Positions 37,261 through 49,130 of a DNA stretch of 64,000 nt are shown in pieces. The notes below the pieces were generated by a model, which saw nothing but the letters and a program-made list of their open reading frames with translations, was not told where the DNA came from and did no database searches. Source of the DNA: Pseudorasbora parva (taxonomy: Eukaryota; Chordata; Actinopteri; Cypriniformes; Gobionidae); contig NC_090183.1 in assembly GCF_024679245.1 (NCBI RefSeq), positions 24,747,355 through 24,811,354 of the forward strand, in the 5' to 3' direction. A program made the position numbers and the translations under genes. How positions within the stretch are numbered: position 1 is the first letter of the stretch; each line of letters begins with the position of its first letter.

Positions 37261-38452
37261 TGTTCTTAAACGAATCGTTCTTTTGAGGCGGTTCTCAACA
37301 CTTAACCGGTTGAGCTGGGTCATTAATCGAACTGAATCAAACTTTAGTTCCGGATTGATGACACAAGACGCAAAAGCCGAAGTAGCACGTCCGACTAAAA
37401 AAGAACCAAAAGAGCTGGTTCAAAAATCCATCAAAGTTTGCAGAGGATTACTGAGGTTTGGTGACGCAAGTCTGAGGCACATAGCGTACGGGAAATATGC
37501 TTATTATGACTATTTACTACTTATTAAAACCTGTAAAAACCTTTCTGTCAAGAGATTTAAATATATTTAACTGTAGTTTGTGCATGCAGATTATATTCTA
37601 AGTTGTTAAGCGAAATGTATAAACACTGAATAAAAGACTGGTTTATTCTTTTTATATAGACTACTTTAGACATGCAACATATCACACATTTGTTGATCAG
37701 TGCCTGTAATGTGCACTGTAGTTGCACGGTTTTTAGTTAATTTTGACGTGAAGGATAAATTAATTAACTGTGAACACATTCACCATTAACTTAAGTGAAT
37801 GAAAGGCAAAATCTGCAAATGCACTCACACAAATAACTTTATTCAATTGTTTCACTATGCATCAACAAAGATTACTTTATGTGAATGTTTCCTTGATATA
37901 ACACGACACTGAGAAATGCATAAAAAGCATAAAAGAAATGCAAAATGACATTGCATGATGACGTCAGGAACCCATGAATCAGCTTTTTGAACCATCCAAA
38001 AATAACTGGTTCGTGGAAATTAATCAGACTTTGCATCACTAGTAGGATATCAGAGGCTTTATCCGAAATCGCTCCCAAAACCCTCATTCACTATTCCCTA
38101 CTTTAGTCCACTAATACAGTTCACTTTAAGGAGTGAATGAAAACGAGTGTGTGAAGTCGGACAGCCGTTGAGCACATCAGCTGTACACTCGTTATTGCGG
38201 TGCAATATGGAACTGAATGACTCGAACATGTCCACTATGGTTTCGGACATCACTACAAATGGCTGTCCCCTCAAAATGTGCCATAATTGTGGGTACAGGG
38301 GGCGATTTCGGCTCACAAGAGGTTGGCGTTCACCCTAAACCCTCCTGGTCTTCCTCTGAGTCCGTACTTTCACGACGCAATGCCACTTTGACTCGCGAGC
38401 ACCCTTATGAGACCTAAAATGACAAATGCAACACCCTGCGGTCTCTTGGATT
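37261..38452. other. Intergenic with hAT-like debris
   Basis: Phrases such as 'cgaatcgttcttttgag' (37269) and 'tttgaaccatccaaaaataac' (37986) resemble dispersed fish hAT-derived repeats, but no inverted termini or duplications can be fixed. A 162-codon frame at 37082-37570 crosses the right end of the Harbinger-like element and this debris, so it is not a gene. Confidence 0.4.
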
Positions 38453-39105
38453 TAAAGAGTTAGTTCACCCAAAAATGAAATTGATGTCATTAACGACCCT
38501 AATGTCGTTCCACACCCGTAAGACCTCGTTCATCTTCAGAACACAGTTTAAGATATTTTATATTTAGTCCAATAGCTTTTCTGTTCCTTCAATGAAAGTG
38601 TATGCACACTATACTGTCCATGTCCAAAAAGGTAATAAAAACATTATTAAAGTAGTCCATATGTGACACCAGTTAGTTAATTAGAATCTCTTGAAGTATC
38701 GAAAATACATTTTGGTCCAAAACCAGAAAAAAACTACGACTTTATTCAGTCTTCTCTTCCGGGTTTGTTTTAATCCTCAAACAAAGATTTGAATGGTTAT
38801 GAATCAGCAGATTGATTCAGGATTCGGATCGCCAATGTAACGTGATTATTTTTGGCAGTTTGACACGTGATCCGAATCATGAATCAATCCGCTGATTCAT
38901 AACCGTTCAAATCTTTGTTTGAGGATTAAAACAAACCCAGAAGAGAAGACAATGCTGAATAGTTTTTGTTATTTTTGGATGTCACATATGGACTACTTTG
39001 ATGATATTTTTATTACCTTTCTGGACATGGACAGTATAGTGCATATAATTTAATTGAAGGAAGAGAAAAGCTCTCGGTCCCTTAAAGATGACGAAGAACT
39101 ATGTC
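38453..39105. mobile_element. Foldback MITE with long inverted arms
   Basis: The left arm (about 38608-38830) is inversely repeated by the right arm (about 38870-39040) around a 39-base centre. Outer arms share 'cactatactgtccatgtcc' and inner arms share 'tctttgtttgaggattaaaa'. The left flank 'agttagttcacccaaaaatg' is a well-known opening phrase of abundant fish MITEs. There is no coding sequence. RNA across it would fold into a long hairpin. Confidence 0.85.
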
Positions 39106-42100
39106 CCAAAGCTTGCATACTCTTCTTGTGCACACTCAAATGTATGTACTTTTTCTCCACAAAAAGAGTACATACTTTTAGGACGTAGTATAAGTAGGCG
39201 AATTGTGGCGCAGCATGTGTCTTGATGAGGTGATGATCAGTGGCAGGTGCAGGAGATGGGTGAATGAGTGCAGGTGAGAACCAAGAGGGAGGTTAGGAAT
39301 GTAGTCCAGGGTGTGAGTGTGGGAATGCTGCAGTGGAGGAAGACCAGTGCACTTGTTATGGCTGGATTAGGAGTGGAGCTAAACTCTGCAGGCCCACCAG
39401 GACCAAAGTTGCCCATCCCTGGCAAAGTACACTTGAGATGTACAGGAGTATTCTGAAGTGACACTGATTATTGACAGTGCAATGAATGACTGTTTGATTG
39501 TGATTATGCTTGACATGACTTTTTGTTGAATTCAAAGTTCATTAAAAACTCAAACTTTTTTTTTTTATTGTTATGAAAAGTTTTAAAAAAATTCAAAAAT
39601 TTTCAAAGTGGATTTTGGTGTGGAAATACAGAAAACATTTCCCTCTTGCACAGATCTGAGAAGATAATCTACCTCCAAATGTATGTTTAGCCAGGGTGCT
39701 GTATGCTTTTGACTGAAAGGAGAAACCATGACTAAATTTAAGAGCAGAGAGAAAAAGAAGCCATAGTAGCAATCAAACAGACAGTTTTAATAGAGATTCT
39801 GGGGATGAAAATGTGAGGCCAGCTTATGAAATTTTAATTTCGCTTTTAGGAAAAGGCTGAAAGGCAGTGTTATTAGCAAAATTTAAAAGCAGCTTTTCAA
39901 GGAAATGAGTGGTCCATTTAATAACTCAACTCAAGGTAGGGTGCATATCCAGCTGAGTGATTTGTAAACACTAAGCAGCCGGTTAATGGCCGAACTGTAG
40001 TATAATTGCTGTGTTGTTGCAAATAGCAACTACCCACACGTTGTTATGAGGGATATATCATTATCCTTTACTGTACAAATGTCATAGAGGTGTTTCACAG
40101 ATTAACACAGAGATCGTATACACAATGTTAAATCCCAAAATAGTGCAGCTGAAATAGTTTCCATGGCATAAAGTGTTCAACTTACGAGCGAAAGAATATT
40201 CCCTCTCACCATTTCACCTCTCTCCTCCACACCTCCTTAATTAGCACAAAGGGATCTCCATGAAAGCTTCTACTCCGAATTAACCAAGACATATGAATAA
40301 AATATGTTTCAGTCTTCTGATGTCTCGAACCAAATTTTTTTTTTTTTTTAAATCTACCTTACTAACGAATGCGCATCAAAAAGAGGGATAAAGGTTGGAA
40401 AGACGAGGAGGGGGAAGAGTGTGACTCTTGAAGTGATTTTTTTTCTTTTTTTTCGGATTGCCATTATATAAGAAATCAGCCTTGCCTTGTTTATAGTGCG
40501 AATGCCTCACTCTCATATAGCGGTTGTTCGGACACCTGATGTAGATTTGTGACATTTTAGCCTAGTTTCAGATGAAAGGTGTGTCTGTGTGCCAGAGAAG
40601 TCTGTCTGTCTGCACTTTTGTAAGAGAAGCAGCTGAGATAAATGGAGCGGAAAAAAAAGGGCTGCTTGTCATCAACAGATTTATGGAGAAAGATACACTC
40701 TCACAAGACACTGAGGAAAGTGGTACCATTTGTCAGATGAAAGTTTCTTCTTTTCTCAAAACCTTACTGGAGATATGATCTATGCTTTGGAGATGCCTGC
40801 CTCACTTAATGAAGACTTTTTTTTATTTTTTATTATTATTATTTATTAATGGTAATAGACTGAGTTTCACTGACATTTTTTGCATTTGTATTCATTTTGA
40901 ATTCTGCCAGTATTCTCAGCAGCACATGGGTTAGACATTTAGGACAGCATGATAATTGTAGTGTATGTAAACTATATGCTAATATAGGCTGGAATAAATA
41001 TTATAGTAATTTGCAGTTGTTACCCCAGGAAATATTTCAGCTTTTTTTATTCAGATAATATTTTCATTACATTTTGTTTTAAGTTGTACATTGCCATTAC
41101 AATTGTACAGTGTTTCATTGATGTTAGTAGATCTTTAACATCCCCAATATATCCAAAAATTGTGTGCAAATATATGCTTATTTATTACTAACATTCTGCT
41201 TGAAATGTAGAGCCTGTGGTGTGTTTGACATGGGGTGATAGCTGCAGAAAATAGGTCATTAAAAACTGACTACATGAGATCGGTGCAGGTCAAGTGAGAA
41301 ATAGGTCAGGGTCAAAGGCCATGGAAAGATGCAGGTGCAGATTTGTCAGTTATGAAAAGAGAGCACTTAAATCTTTATGTGTTTCTAAAGTGACTTCTTT
41401 GTTGTTACAAATTGTCACATTCAGCTAAATAGGTCTTGGTGTTTAATAATTGAATTCCATGTGTGAGAGGGTCAGAACACTTAGGATCACACTATTAAAT
41501 AAACACATCAACTTTAATAATTTTACTAATATGATACATTGGATTTATTTTCATATTTTAGACAGGCATTGAACATTTACTCCTCTAATAATAATAAATA
41601 GTCTAATTAAGAAGATTCTAAATGTATAGTGAATCACATGAAGTCTGTTTGCTCTGTTTACAACACAACGGGGTGCTTTGTGCTTCATGTACTTGACTTT
41701 ATTGATTTTTCCTTACGCTGGCAAAAAGAGCAGTAATTATGAACCTGGAACTGCTCATTGATTTGACTCGCCATTGGAGATTTCACACTGACAAATCATT
41801 AGCTTCCTTTTTCAGGGTTCCACCAGCTTGCGTTTTTCACTTGGTTAACTGAACTCAACAATTATTCTGAAGACAATATGTGTAGGGTAGGAGAGGCGGG
41901 AGAAAGAATGTTCATCCATTTTCTTGTCGTTGCGAATAAGAAATAATGATGTTTGTTTTTGAAATAAAAGCCATTCCAGGACATTCTAAATTACTCCGGT
42001 AGAAAGGGTGCGATGAAGAAAAACAAATGACAGCAAAATATAAGGCGGAACCTCTAATGCGAGCAGCTTTTTCATTACAAAGAAGCAGCAGTGAGGGGAA

Positions 42101-43532
42101 ACACAGAGAGATGGTTGCCACCATTTCAATGGAAACAAACATTGCTTTGGGCCTCTTTGTAAACAGTACACAGCTGCTATTTCGAGTGATGGGAGCTCCA
42201 CCTTGTCACAACAATTCCTTAAAAGAGGAACAGTTTAATGTCAACAATATTTTCTCCATCTGCCTGTTCATGAAAACCCTGCGGATCCACCAGGGAAAAG
42301 CTTCCTCTCACACAGCCGGGGAGGTGCGGAATCCAGATTTCGCGAAGAGCGCATCATATTACATCAACTGTGGAAGATGCGCTAGCGTAGCACTCAATGG
42401 TCCCTAACCTTGTAAGAAATCATTTGGCTTAATCAATAATCAGATGCATAGATATTCTCAATTCAGTCTTGAGATGAAATGTATAAAGGCATTACAAGGC
42501 TTTGATTAAAGGAAAAGTTCACCAAAAGCAAACATTCATACCTACGCGTTGTTCCAAACCTGCATGCATTTCTTACTTCTGTGAAACACACATAAACAAA
42601 AGGCTCACTTTTGGACCTCTTTAGCTATCATTGTATTGACAAAAAACTTTCTTCAAAAAAAAGAAAAAAAAGAATGTCATATATTTTAAATGGCGATTTT
42701 TTTAAATATATACTGTCTGCATACAATAGACAATTCACTTTAATAATGCATTTGTGATATTAGAAGAGGCTTCTTTACTTTTCTTTCACAACACAATAGT
42801 TCCAATAAAGTGCACAATTCAGTGCCTGACTGACACTAGGATTTCTCTCAGGTGTTAAAACTCAATCAGGAAGCTGGTCATTTTATTAAGAGGGCTCACC
42901 TTGGTTCCAATTTACAGTGATCATGAATTATTTCCTCTCGTATAACTCTCCTACTGACAGCTTCACACAGACACAAAATCCCAATTAAGGTTTCCATGAG
43001 CAGAGTGTCAGTCTCTAATTGGATTAGATTACAAACTTGATTGGGACCAATTAGCATGCCATGGCCTCACCTTTTGAAAAAGGAAAAAGTAATTTATCCT
43101 AATGGAGACGTTTGCCAAGGTGTATATTAGGAGTTTTACTGCAGTCACTGAGTCAGATGGCCTGGCCCCAGGCTCTGTGAGTTAAGCAGGCTTATAAATA
43201 GGCTGGCTGTTAACACACGCGACAGGAACGGAGAATGAATTTGGCGCCGGAGCGTTTCCTTCTGCAATCAGGATTCTGTGGGGGAGCTGACACTCCACAT
43301 TTAGATTGCATCGAAGTAAAGCCTCTGGTAACAGGTGTGACCTACAGTAAGCTTGACTAATGCTCACCACTGCTCTGTCCTGGCTGGCTTTAATGGAAAA
43401 TCACCATAAAGGTAATTTGCAGGAAGCAAATGTGGTCTGCCTAACATTAAGACCGCAGAAATGAAGAAGAGTCTGGTGCTTTGCATGACACTCATTTCCC
43501 CCATTGTGATACCTTAGTTTCTCCTTTTTTAG
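39106..43532. other. Low-repeat intergenic or intronic stretch
   Basis: Apart from a MITE piece at 39237-39430 (ending 'gttgcccatccctgg') and a weak MITE opening at about 42510, this stretch has few recognisable repeats. 42880-43440 is unusually even in composition with several AATTA-type sites, as in conserved non-coding elements. A 126-codon frame at 42027-42407 has no known domain. If the exon pair at 43533 and 44397 is real, part of this stretch is intron. Confidence 0.4.
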
Positions 43533-44442
43533 ATTAATGTCCATCACAGCCTGCTAGAAATAGCAAGGCAAAAAATGGCATCCAAGCATGCAGATGCAGC
43601 CAGAACTTCAGACGAAATTGGGTAAGAATGAAAGGTTAAGTATATTTGTTTTCTCAGGCACTGTAATTACCTTTCAACTACAAAGCTCAAATCATAGCCA
43701 CCTTGCAAAATGTTTACTTACTGACTGATGGCTTCTTTAAAGTTCCTTGGCAGCTCATATATAAACAATCAAATTAATTAATTACCTCATTCGGCATGCA
43801 TTTTCCCCATGCTTCACTTTCACAAAGCGAGAAGAGTGTTCAGAAAGGAAAACAGAGCAGGGGATGTTTACAGGAAATCCCAGACATTTAATTGGACTTT
43901 GTGTGTGTCTTTGTTTATGGCTCTCTCTACCAGTAAAAATGACTTGTGAAATTAAAGTGAAATGCTTTGATCAGGGATAGCATTTGAATGGGGGGAGGGT
44001 TTAAATATTTAAAATTCATCTGCAGCATCACACTTTGATCTGCCGGCTGATTAATGAGGTTTGTTATTGAAAATGTACTAAACGCATCTCAGAACGCCTG
44101 CCCACTGTACTTGCAAGTTGTCTTGCTGAGCAAGGGGAAAAATTACAATATTTTAAAGTAAAGGGTAAACTGCTCATTGGAGTTATCTTTTGTTTTCTCC
44201 TCCTCTTTTTGAAGAATAAGACAGAAACAAATGGTGTTTTCTTCTTAATGAGGTACTATTCATGATTTGCTATTTCTTGTGAATAGTAGTGACTATCTAT
44301 GAGCTGTGTTGAGAAATCTGTCTATCTGTAGTTTGTCTGTATCTTTATGTCCCAGTGCTGTTCTTTTTTCCTCTTCTCTATTTTTCACCTCTTCAGATAC
44401 TGTTCCATTGTCTTCTCAATCATTATCATCATCACCTGCTGA
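43533..44442 (+). CDS. Tentative last two exons of an unidentified host gene
   Basis: Exon one would be 43533-43621: it follows a pyrimidine tract ending TTTTTTAG and stops at a strong donor GG/GTAAGA. It is open for 29 codons plus two bases (LLEIARQKMASKHADAARTS). Exon two would begin at 44397 after a long pyrimidine tract ending CTTCAG; joined in phase it reads GYCSIVFSIIIIITC and stops at 44440-44442. The Ala/Ser spacing followed by an isoleucine-rich segment loosely resembles the end of CD225/dispanin membrane proteins, but the hydrophobic part is short and no upstream exon was found. It could also be non-coding or chance. The low repeat content around it and the two good splice contexts are the main support. 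Confidence 0.25.
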
Positions 44443-44837
44443 CATCAACCTTTTTACCACAAAGTTGACAGCAAAGTGACCGAAATCAAAAACAGCACTT
44501 GTTGCCAGACCATCCAATGAAGAAATCTTGTATAAAAACCTCAGTTTGCTAATATTCATCGTAAGATTTTTTAAAAATCTTTGATACTGTACATTTCCTG
44601 TAAACATCCATTGCTCTGTTATCATTTCTGAACGCTCTCCTCCCAGTGAGATAATCTGAAACTGTAAATATTGTATAGTTTACCTTTTACACATGCACAC
44701 CACACTTTGTAAATCAACTAATATAAACAGTTAATATATTTTTGTATTTATTTGTGGACTCTTTGTTTCAGCAACCTAATAATTTAAGTATGTTTAATAT
44801 ATATCATGTATTATACCCCTTTGGGTTGTAACAGTTG
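44443..44837. other. AT-rich, possible 3' UTR
   Basis: If the exon pair is real this would be 3' untranslated sequence; 'aactgtaaatattgtatagt' at about 44660 has that character. No canonical AATAAA is obvious before DIRS-E begins at 44838. Confidence 0.3.
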
Positions 44838-44890
44838 TTCCCTTTCGTTCAGTCACTCCGACGTAACGTCAGTGACTGACGAATGGGGGT
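44838..44890 (+). repeat. DIRS-E left inverted terminal repeat
   Basis: Starts TTCCCTTTCGTTCAG and ends GAATGGGGGT. The exact reverse complement is at 49131-49183. It contains the internal palindrome-like GTAACGTCAGTGACTGAC. Confidence 0.95.
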
Positions 44891-45039
44891 TTCGCCTAGA
44901 AGCCAATCATCTTCGAGAACTTAGAAAAAGCCCAATGGCAGTGCCAATGGCATGGGCATGCAAGATTTGCATTCGTAACTCCGCTTACCCACATGGGTAT
45001 ATAAGGAAGTAGCTGGCATGATCGCATTATGTTTCTGCC

Positions 45040-46000
45040 CCGCCCCCAATGCCATTTCACTCCTGAGATGCATGCAGAGTGCACGTGGTCCGGGAGATCC
45101 CCGTGTCTTCCCGCAACCGTTCGGTGACCTCCTCCACCTTCTCTGCCCTCGAGGGGTCGCGGCCTAAGGGTACACTGGGGTCCCTTCCCCTCAGTCAGAT
45201 GCTCTGTCGCGCACTACGGTGTCCACTGAGTGTTTTGACCTGATGCGGTGAGGCTATCCTAAGCACCCTCCCAAGCCTGTTTGCTCGTCTACTTCGGTGG
45301 CGTAGTCCAGCAGTGCTACGGCGTAAGCTGCCGCCCCGATGCGTATGCACGAGGACAGAGCTGATCCAGGGCTTACGAGCTATGTGCCGCCACCAATCCT
45401 GCCCCCCGGGCGGCGTAGGTGACCACACGCCCCCCTGGGTCAGGAGATGTCCACAGCTGTGGTCCGGGAAAGACAATTGGCCTTACTTGGTCGATGTGGG
45501 AAGGCTGAGTGAGCCCGCCTCCTCAGCTCGCCCATATCTCAGGCTGGCCTTATCGGCGGCACGGTCGAGGACTGCGCCCAACAGTTCTTGGCCATCCCAA
45601 GAGGCAGACTGAGGCCATCAAACACTTACTGCCCCAACGACCCGCTGCTGCACCTAAAGCGCCACCGGCACAGTTGCCTCAGCCTCCTCGCCGCCAGGAC
45701 GACCTCCTGTGACCCCCTCCCGCGTGGCCACAGCAGCAGCCTTCACCCGAGCCATGCAGCGGAGCGTGCCGCAGGAAGCCACGCCAGTCCGTGCCAGCCA
45801 CGCAGCCTGCTGAATACCAGGCTAAGCGGCGCTCCTGACGCGGACAGCTCTGGGATGGGCAGTTCTTTTCAGGGGACGGTGGCAGGACCGCTCCTTCCCC
45901 CGGTGGAGGGCTGGGGGAGAATCCTTTGTCCAGCTGCTGGGCCACAGGTCAGCAGTACCCTTTGTAAAGAAAGAACTGATTAACCCATCCCTGAGCACCC
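45040..46000 (+). pseudogene. DIRS-E gag-like protein, frameshifted
   Basis: Several overlapping frames are needed. The clearest gag signature is PISQAGLIGGTVEDCAQQF (about 45530-45590), also recognisable in decayed form in the DIRS-G gag. It is preceded by QLALLGR-like sequence and followed by proline- and arginine-rich sequence up to about 45990. The N-terminal cysteine-rich block is not recovered. Gag would form particles around element RNA. Confidence 0.65.
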
Positions 46001-46008
46001 AGAGACCG

Positions 46009-46878
46009 GTGAAGGCAGTGCGCGCCACCCCCGGGCCACGCCGCTCTCGTCCCTCTCTGTCGCCAGCCCCCTCTCAGAGCAGACCTCAGTGGAACGCGAG
46101 TCCTTCCCTGGTCTCCTCTGTCAGAGCGCAGTCGTTACCAGTGCCCCGACACCGGGCCGCTATGCCACCCGAGTCCAGGCCGATAACACTGCCTGTTACC
46201 AGTCATTCATGCGGAGATCACTACCCTACTGGCGAAGAGCGCGATCGAGCTCGTCCCTCCATGCAAGATGCACTCCGGCTTCTACAGCCCTTACTTCATT
46301 GTACCGAAGAAATCCGGTGGGTTACGGCCAATCCTGGACCTTCTCGTCCTGAACCGAGGGCAGGTGTGCCCTTAGAACGAATTTCCAGGCATGTTGTTGT
46401 GTCTACAGATGCTTCCACTACGGGTTGGGGTGCCATGTGCAATGGACATGCTGCCGCGGGCTCCTGGACAGAGAGCCAGCACCGCCTGCATGTCAATTGC
46501 CTCGAGTTGCTGGCAGTACGGTTCGCCCTGCACCGCTTCCTAGCATTGCTGAGGGGTCAACACGTACTAGTCAGGTCGGACAACACGGCTGTTGTAGCGT
46601 ACATCAACCACCAGGGTGGTCTACGCTCCCGCCGCAGGTCCCAACTCGCCTGCCATCACGTGTTATGGAGTCAGAAGCACCTGAGGTCCCTTCGCGTTGT
46701 CCATATCCCGGGGATCCTGAACCGTACAGCCGACGAGTTCTCACGGATTCAGCCAATCCCTGGGGAGTGGAGACTCCATCCCCAGTCGGTCCAGCTGATC
46801 TGGGATCAGTTCGGGGACACACAGGTAGATCGGTTGCCTCCCAAGGCTTGTCCCATTGCAGCCTGTACTATTCCCTGA
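46009..46878 (+). pseudogene. DIRS-E RT stub fused to RNase H
   Basis: In another frame, 46215-46350 gives the beginning of RT (FYSPYFIVPKKSGGLRPILD), but the sequence then jumps within about 50 bases to the RNase H domain. The palm with the YLDD box is deleted. The 289-codon open frame carries RNase H: STDASTTGWGA (D near residue 131), NCLELLAVRFAL (E near 166), VRSDNTAVVAYINHQGG (D near 190) and LNRTADEFSR (D near 241). RNase H would degrade RNA in the RNA-DNA hybrid. All four acidic residues are present, but the RT partner is lost. Confidence 0.85.
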
Positions 46879-47820
46879 CCGTGGGCACGCTCGGCACGGA
46901 TGCACTGGCGCACAGCTGGCTGCAGGGCCTACGCAAGTATGCGTTTCCCCCAGTGAGCCTTCTTGCACGAGTTCTGTGCAAGGTCAGGGAGGACAAGGAG
47001 CAGGTCATGTTGGTCGCCCCATATTGGCACGGCTGGACCTGGTTCCCAGAACTAGTACTCCTTACGACAGACCCTCCCTGGCCGATTCCTCTGAGACAGA
47101 ATCTCCTCTCTCAGAGACGGGCACCCTGTGGCACCCGCGTCCCAATCTTTGGAACCTCCACGTGTGGCTCCTGGACGGGACTCGGCAGGTTTGAGTACCC
47201 TACCACCTCCGGTGGTGGCTACCATCACTTCCGCTAGGGCCGAGTCTACGAGACAGGCCTATGCGTTGAAGTGGAACCTCTTCGTCAACTAGTGTTCTTC
47301 TCGCCAGGAAGACCCCTGGAAATGCCCGATCGGGTTGGTGCTCTCATTTCTCCAAGAAGGGTTGGATCGAAGGCTGTCTCCTTCCACCTTGAAGGTTTAT
47401 GTGGCCGCGTTTGCTGCCTACCATGACCTCTTGGACGGTAAACCAGTAAGTAAGCACGACCTGGTCATCAGGTTCCTGAGGGGTGCGAGGAGACTACATC
47501 CTCCTCATGCTCCTCTCGTACCCTCTTGGGACCTCTCAGTAGTTTTAAGTGCACTGCAGAGGGCCCCGTTTGAGCCTTTGCGGTCAGCAGATGTTAAGTT
47601 CTTGTCAATGAAGACAGCGCTCCTGACCGCACTGGCCTCCATCAAGAGGGTAGGGGACCTGCAGGCATTTTCGGTTGACGAAGCGTGCCTGGAAATCGGG
47701 CCGGGCGACTCTCACGTCATCCTGAGACCCCGGCCTGGATATGTGCCCAAGGTTCCCACCACTCCGTTCAGAGACCAGGTGGTGAACCTGCAAGTGCTGC
47801 CCTTGGAGGAGGCAGACCCA

Positions 47821-48243
47821 GGTAATTACTTTGGTGGTGGTACTTTTCAGCGAGACGTAACGTCCCGCTGCCACATCCGCTGGAATGGCCGAGAGTTCAG
47901 TCTTGGCTCCTCAGCAGGTAAACATAATGCGATCATGCCAGCTACTTCCTTATATACCCATGTGGGTAGGCGGAGTTACGCATGCAAATCTCGCATGCCC
48001 ATGGCATTGGCACTGCCATTGGGATTTTTCTAAGATCTCGAAGATGATTGGCTTCTAGGCGAAACCCCCATTTGTCAGTCACTGACGTTACGTCTCCTTT
48101 CCCTCCTCAGGGAACGAGGGTTACATACGTAACCAAGACGTTTTATTTACAGTTCTTTCTGTCCTTAAAAGTGTTCAAACGTCAAAGGTTTTATTTATTT
48201 TAACTTTCAATTAAAATAAATAAGGCGCATACTGGACAGAGCA
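47821..48243. mobile_element. Insertion in the recombinase: DIRS terminal unit with filler ends
   Basis: The body (47852-48210) is a 359-bp copy of the terminal unit found at 49228-49586, with about six mismatches. On its left, 47821-47847 is an exact reverse complement of 53033-53059. On its right, 48211-48243 is an inverse copy of neighbouring sequence that creates two back-to-back hairpins. No target duplication is visible. The pattern suggests template switching or end-joining, not a clean recombinase event. Confidence 0.85.
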
Positions 48244-48264
48244 CTGCTCTGTCCAGTATGCGCC
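48191..48264. repeat. Two adjacent perfect hairpins at the insertion edge
   Basis: 48191-48203 and 48211-48223 are 13-base inverted arms around a 7-base loop. Immediately after, 48224-48243 and 48245-48264 are 20-base perfect arms around a single C. The second palindrome contains the resumed recombinase coding sequence. Confidence 0.97.
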
Positions 48265-49130
48265 CTCTGTGCTTATGTAGACAGGACGCAGTGTTCAGGA
48301 CCTCGGACCAGATCTTTGTCTGTTATGGTGGGAAGCTGAAAGGGAAGGCTCTCTCAAAGCAAAGGTTGTCCCACTGGATAGTGGACACCATTGTTGGCAT
48401 ACCAGCAACAGGGGCGCCCATGCCCCCTTGGGGTCAGGGCACACTCAACTCGGAGCGTGGCCTCCTCTTGGGCTTTAGGGCATGGCGCTCCGCTAACAGA
48501 CATCTGCAGAGCTGCAGGCTGGGCGACACCAAACACATTCGCCAGATTTTACAATCTCTGAGTGGAGCCTGTATCCAACTATGTACTCGCCCCTACAAGT
48601 GGCCGGTAATGGATTGGCTCAGTTGTCTTCACTTGCTCGCCATTCCACTCCACGGACTGGATACGTGCAATATTCTTCTCAGGTGAGCTTCTCCGAAAGC
48701 CCTGAGCTCCTCCAGAACTGCCGACGCCGATGCCAGTAAGTCTGCCCTATTCAGCCCAGACACTCATGTCCGGCCAGGTGCCCCATGTGCATGGTTCCCC
48801 TCCTGTGACCCCCACATGTGTATTTCCACCGTAAGCCTCCCTGAGTGGGTGTCTTCCCTTGGCAAGCCTGCCACCTCCTGGGGTTAAAAATCCACCTGAG
48901 GCTGGTACCCCAGTGATCTTCCGTATGCAGCCCTAAGCGGGTCATATGTGTATTCTTAAGTCCTCCCTATGGGTAGGCACTATGGCGCATATCTCCACCT
49001 GGAATATGCCTCCCAGTGTACCTTGGTATTCCTGTGTTAAGTGGAGGCCTTTGACCGTCCTTTCTTGCATTAGGGCACTCTCGCTCGCGCAGGGCACTGG
49101 AGGACAGCCGAGTGGCGTGATTACATTGGG

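Larger units (their letters stand above)
47240..48620 (+). pseudogene. DIRS-E tyrosine recombinase, split by an insertion
   Basis: The N-terminal part (47335-47820) has LSPSTLKVYVAAFAAYH and the first catalytic arginine in SIKRVGDLQ at about 47640. It is cut at 47821. The C-terminal part restarts at about 48244 with CPVCALCAYVDRTQ, shifts frame to FRTSDQIFVCYGG and KQRLSHWIVDTI, and shifts again to AHSTRSVASSWALG (H and R of HxxR, near 48440) and FARFYNL with the tyrosine, near 48550. All four catalytic residues remain, but an insertion and two frameshifts separate them, so no active enzyme can be made. Confidence 0.88.

Noticed and set aside
37082..37570. 162-codon frame, possible gene
   Set aside because: It runs across the right end of a Harbinger-like element into other repeat debris and has no domain.
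42027..42407. 126-codon frame as a host exon
   Set aside because: No domain, no convincing splice context, and average composition; I kept it only as an unassigned frame.
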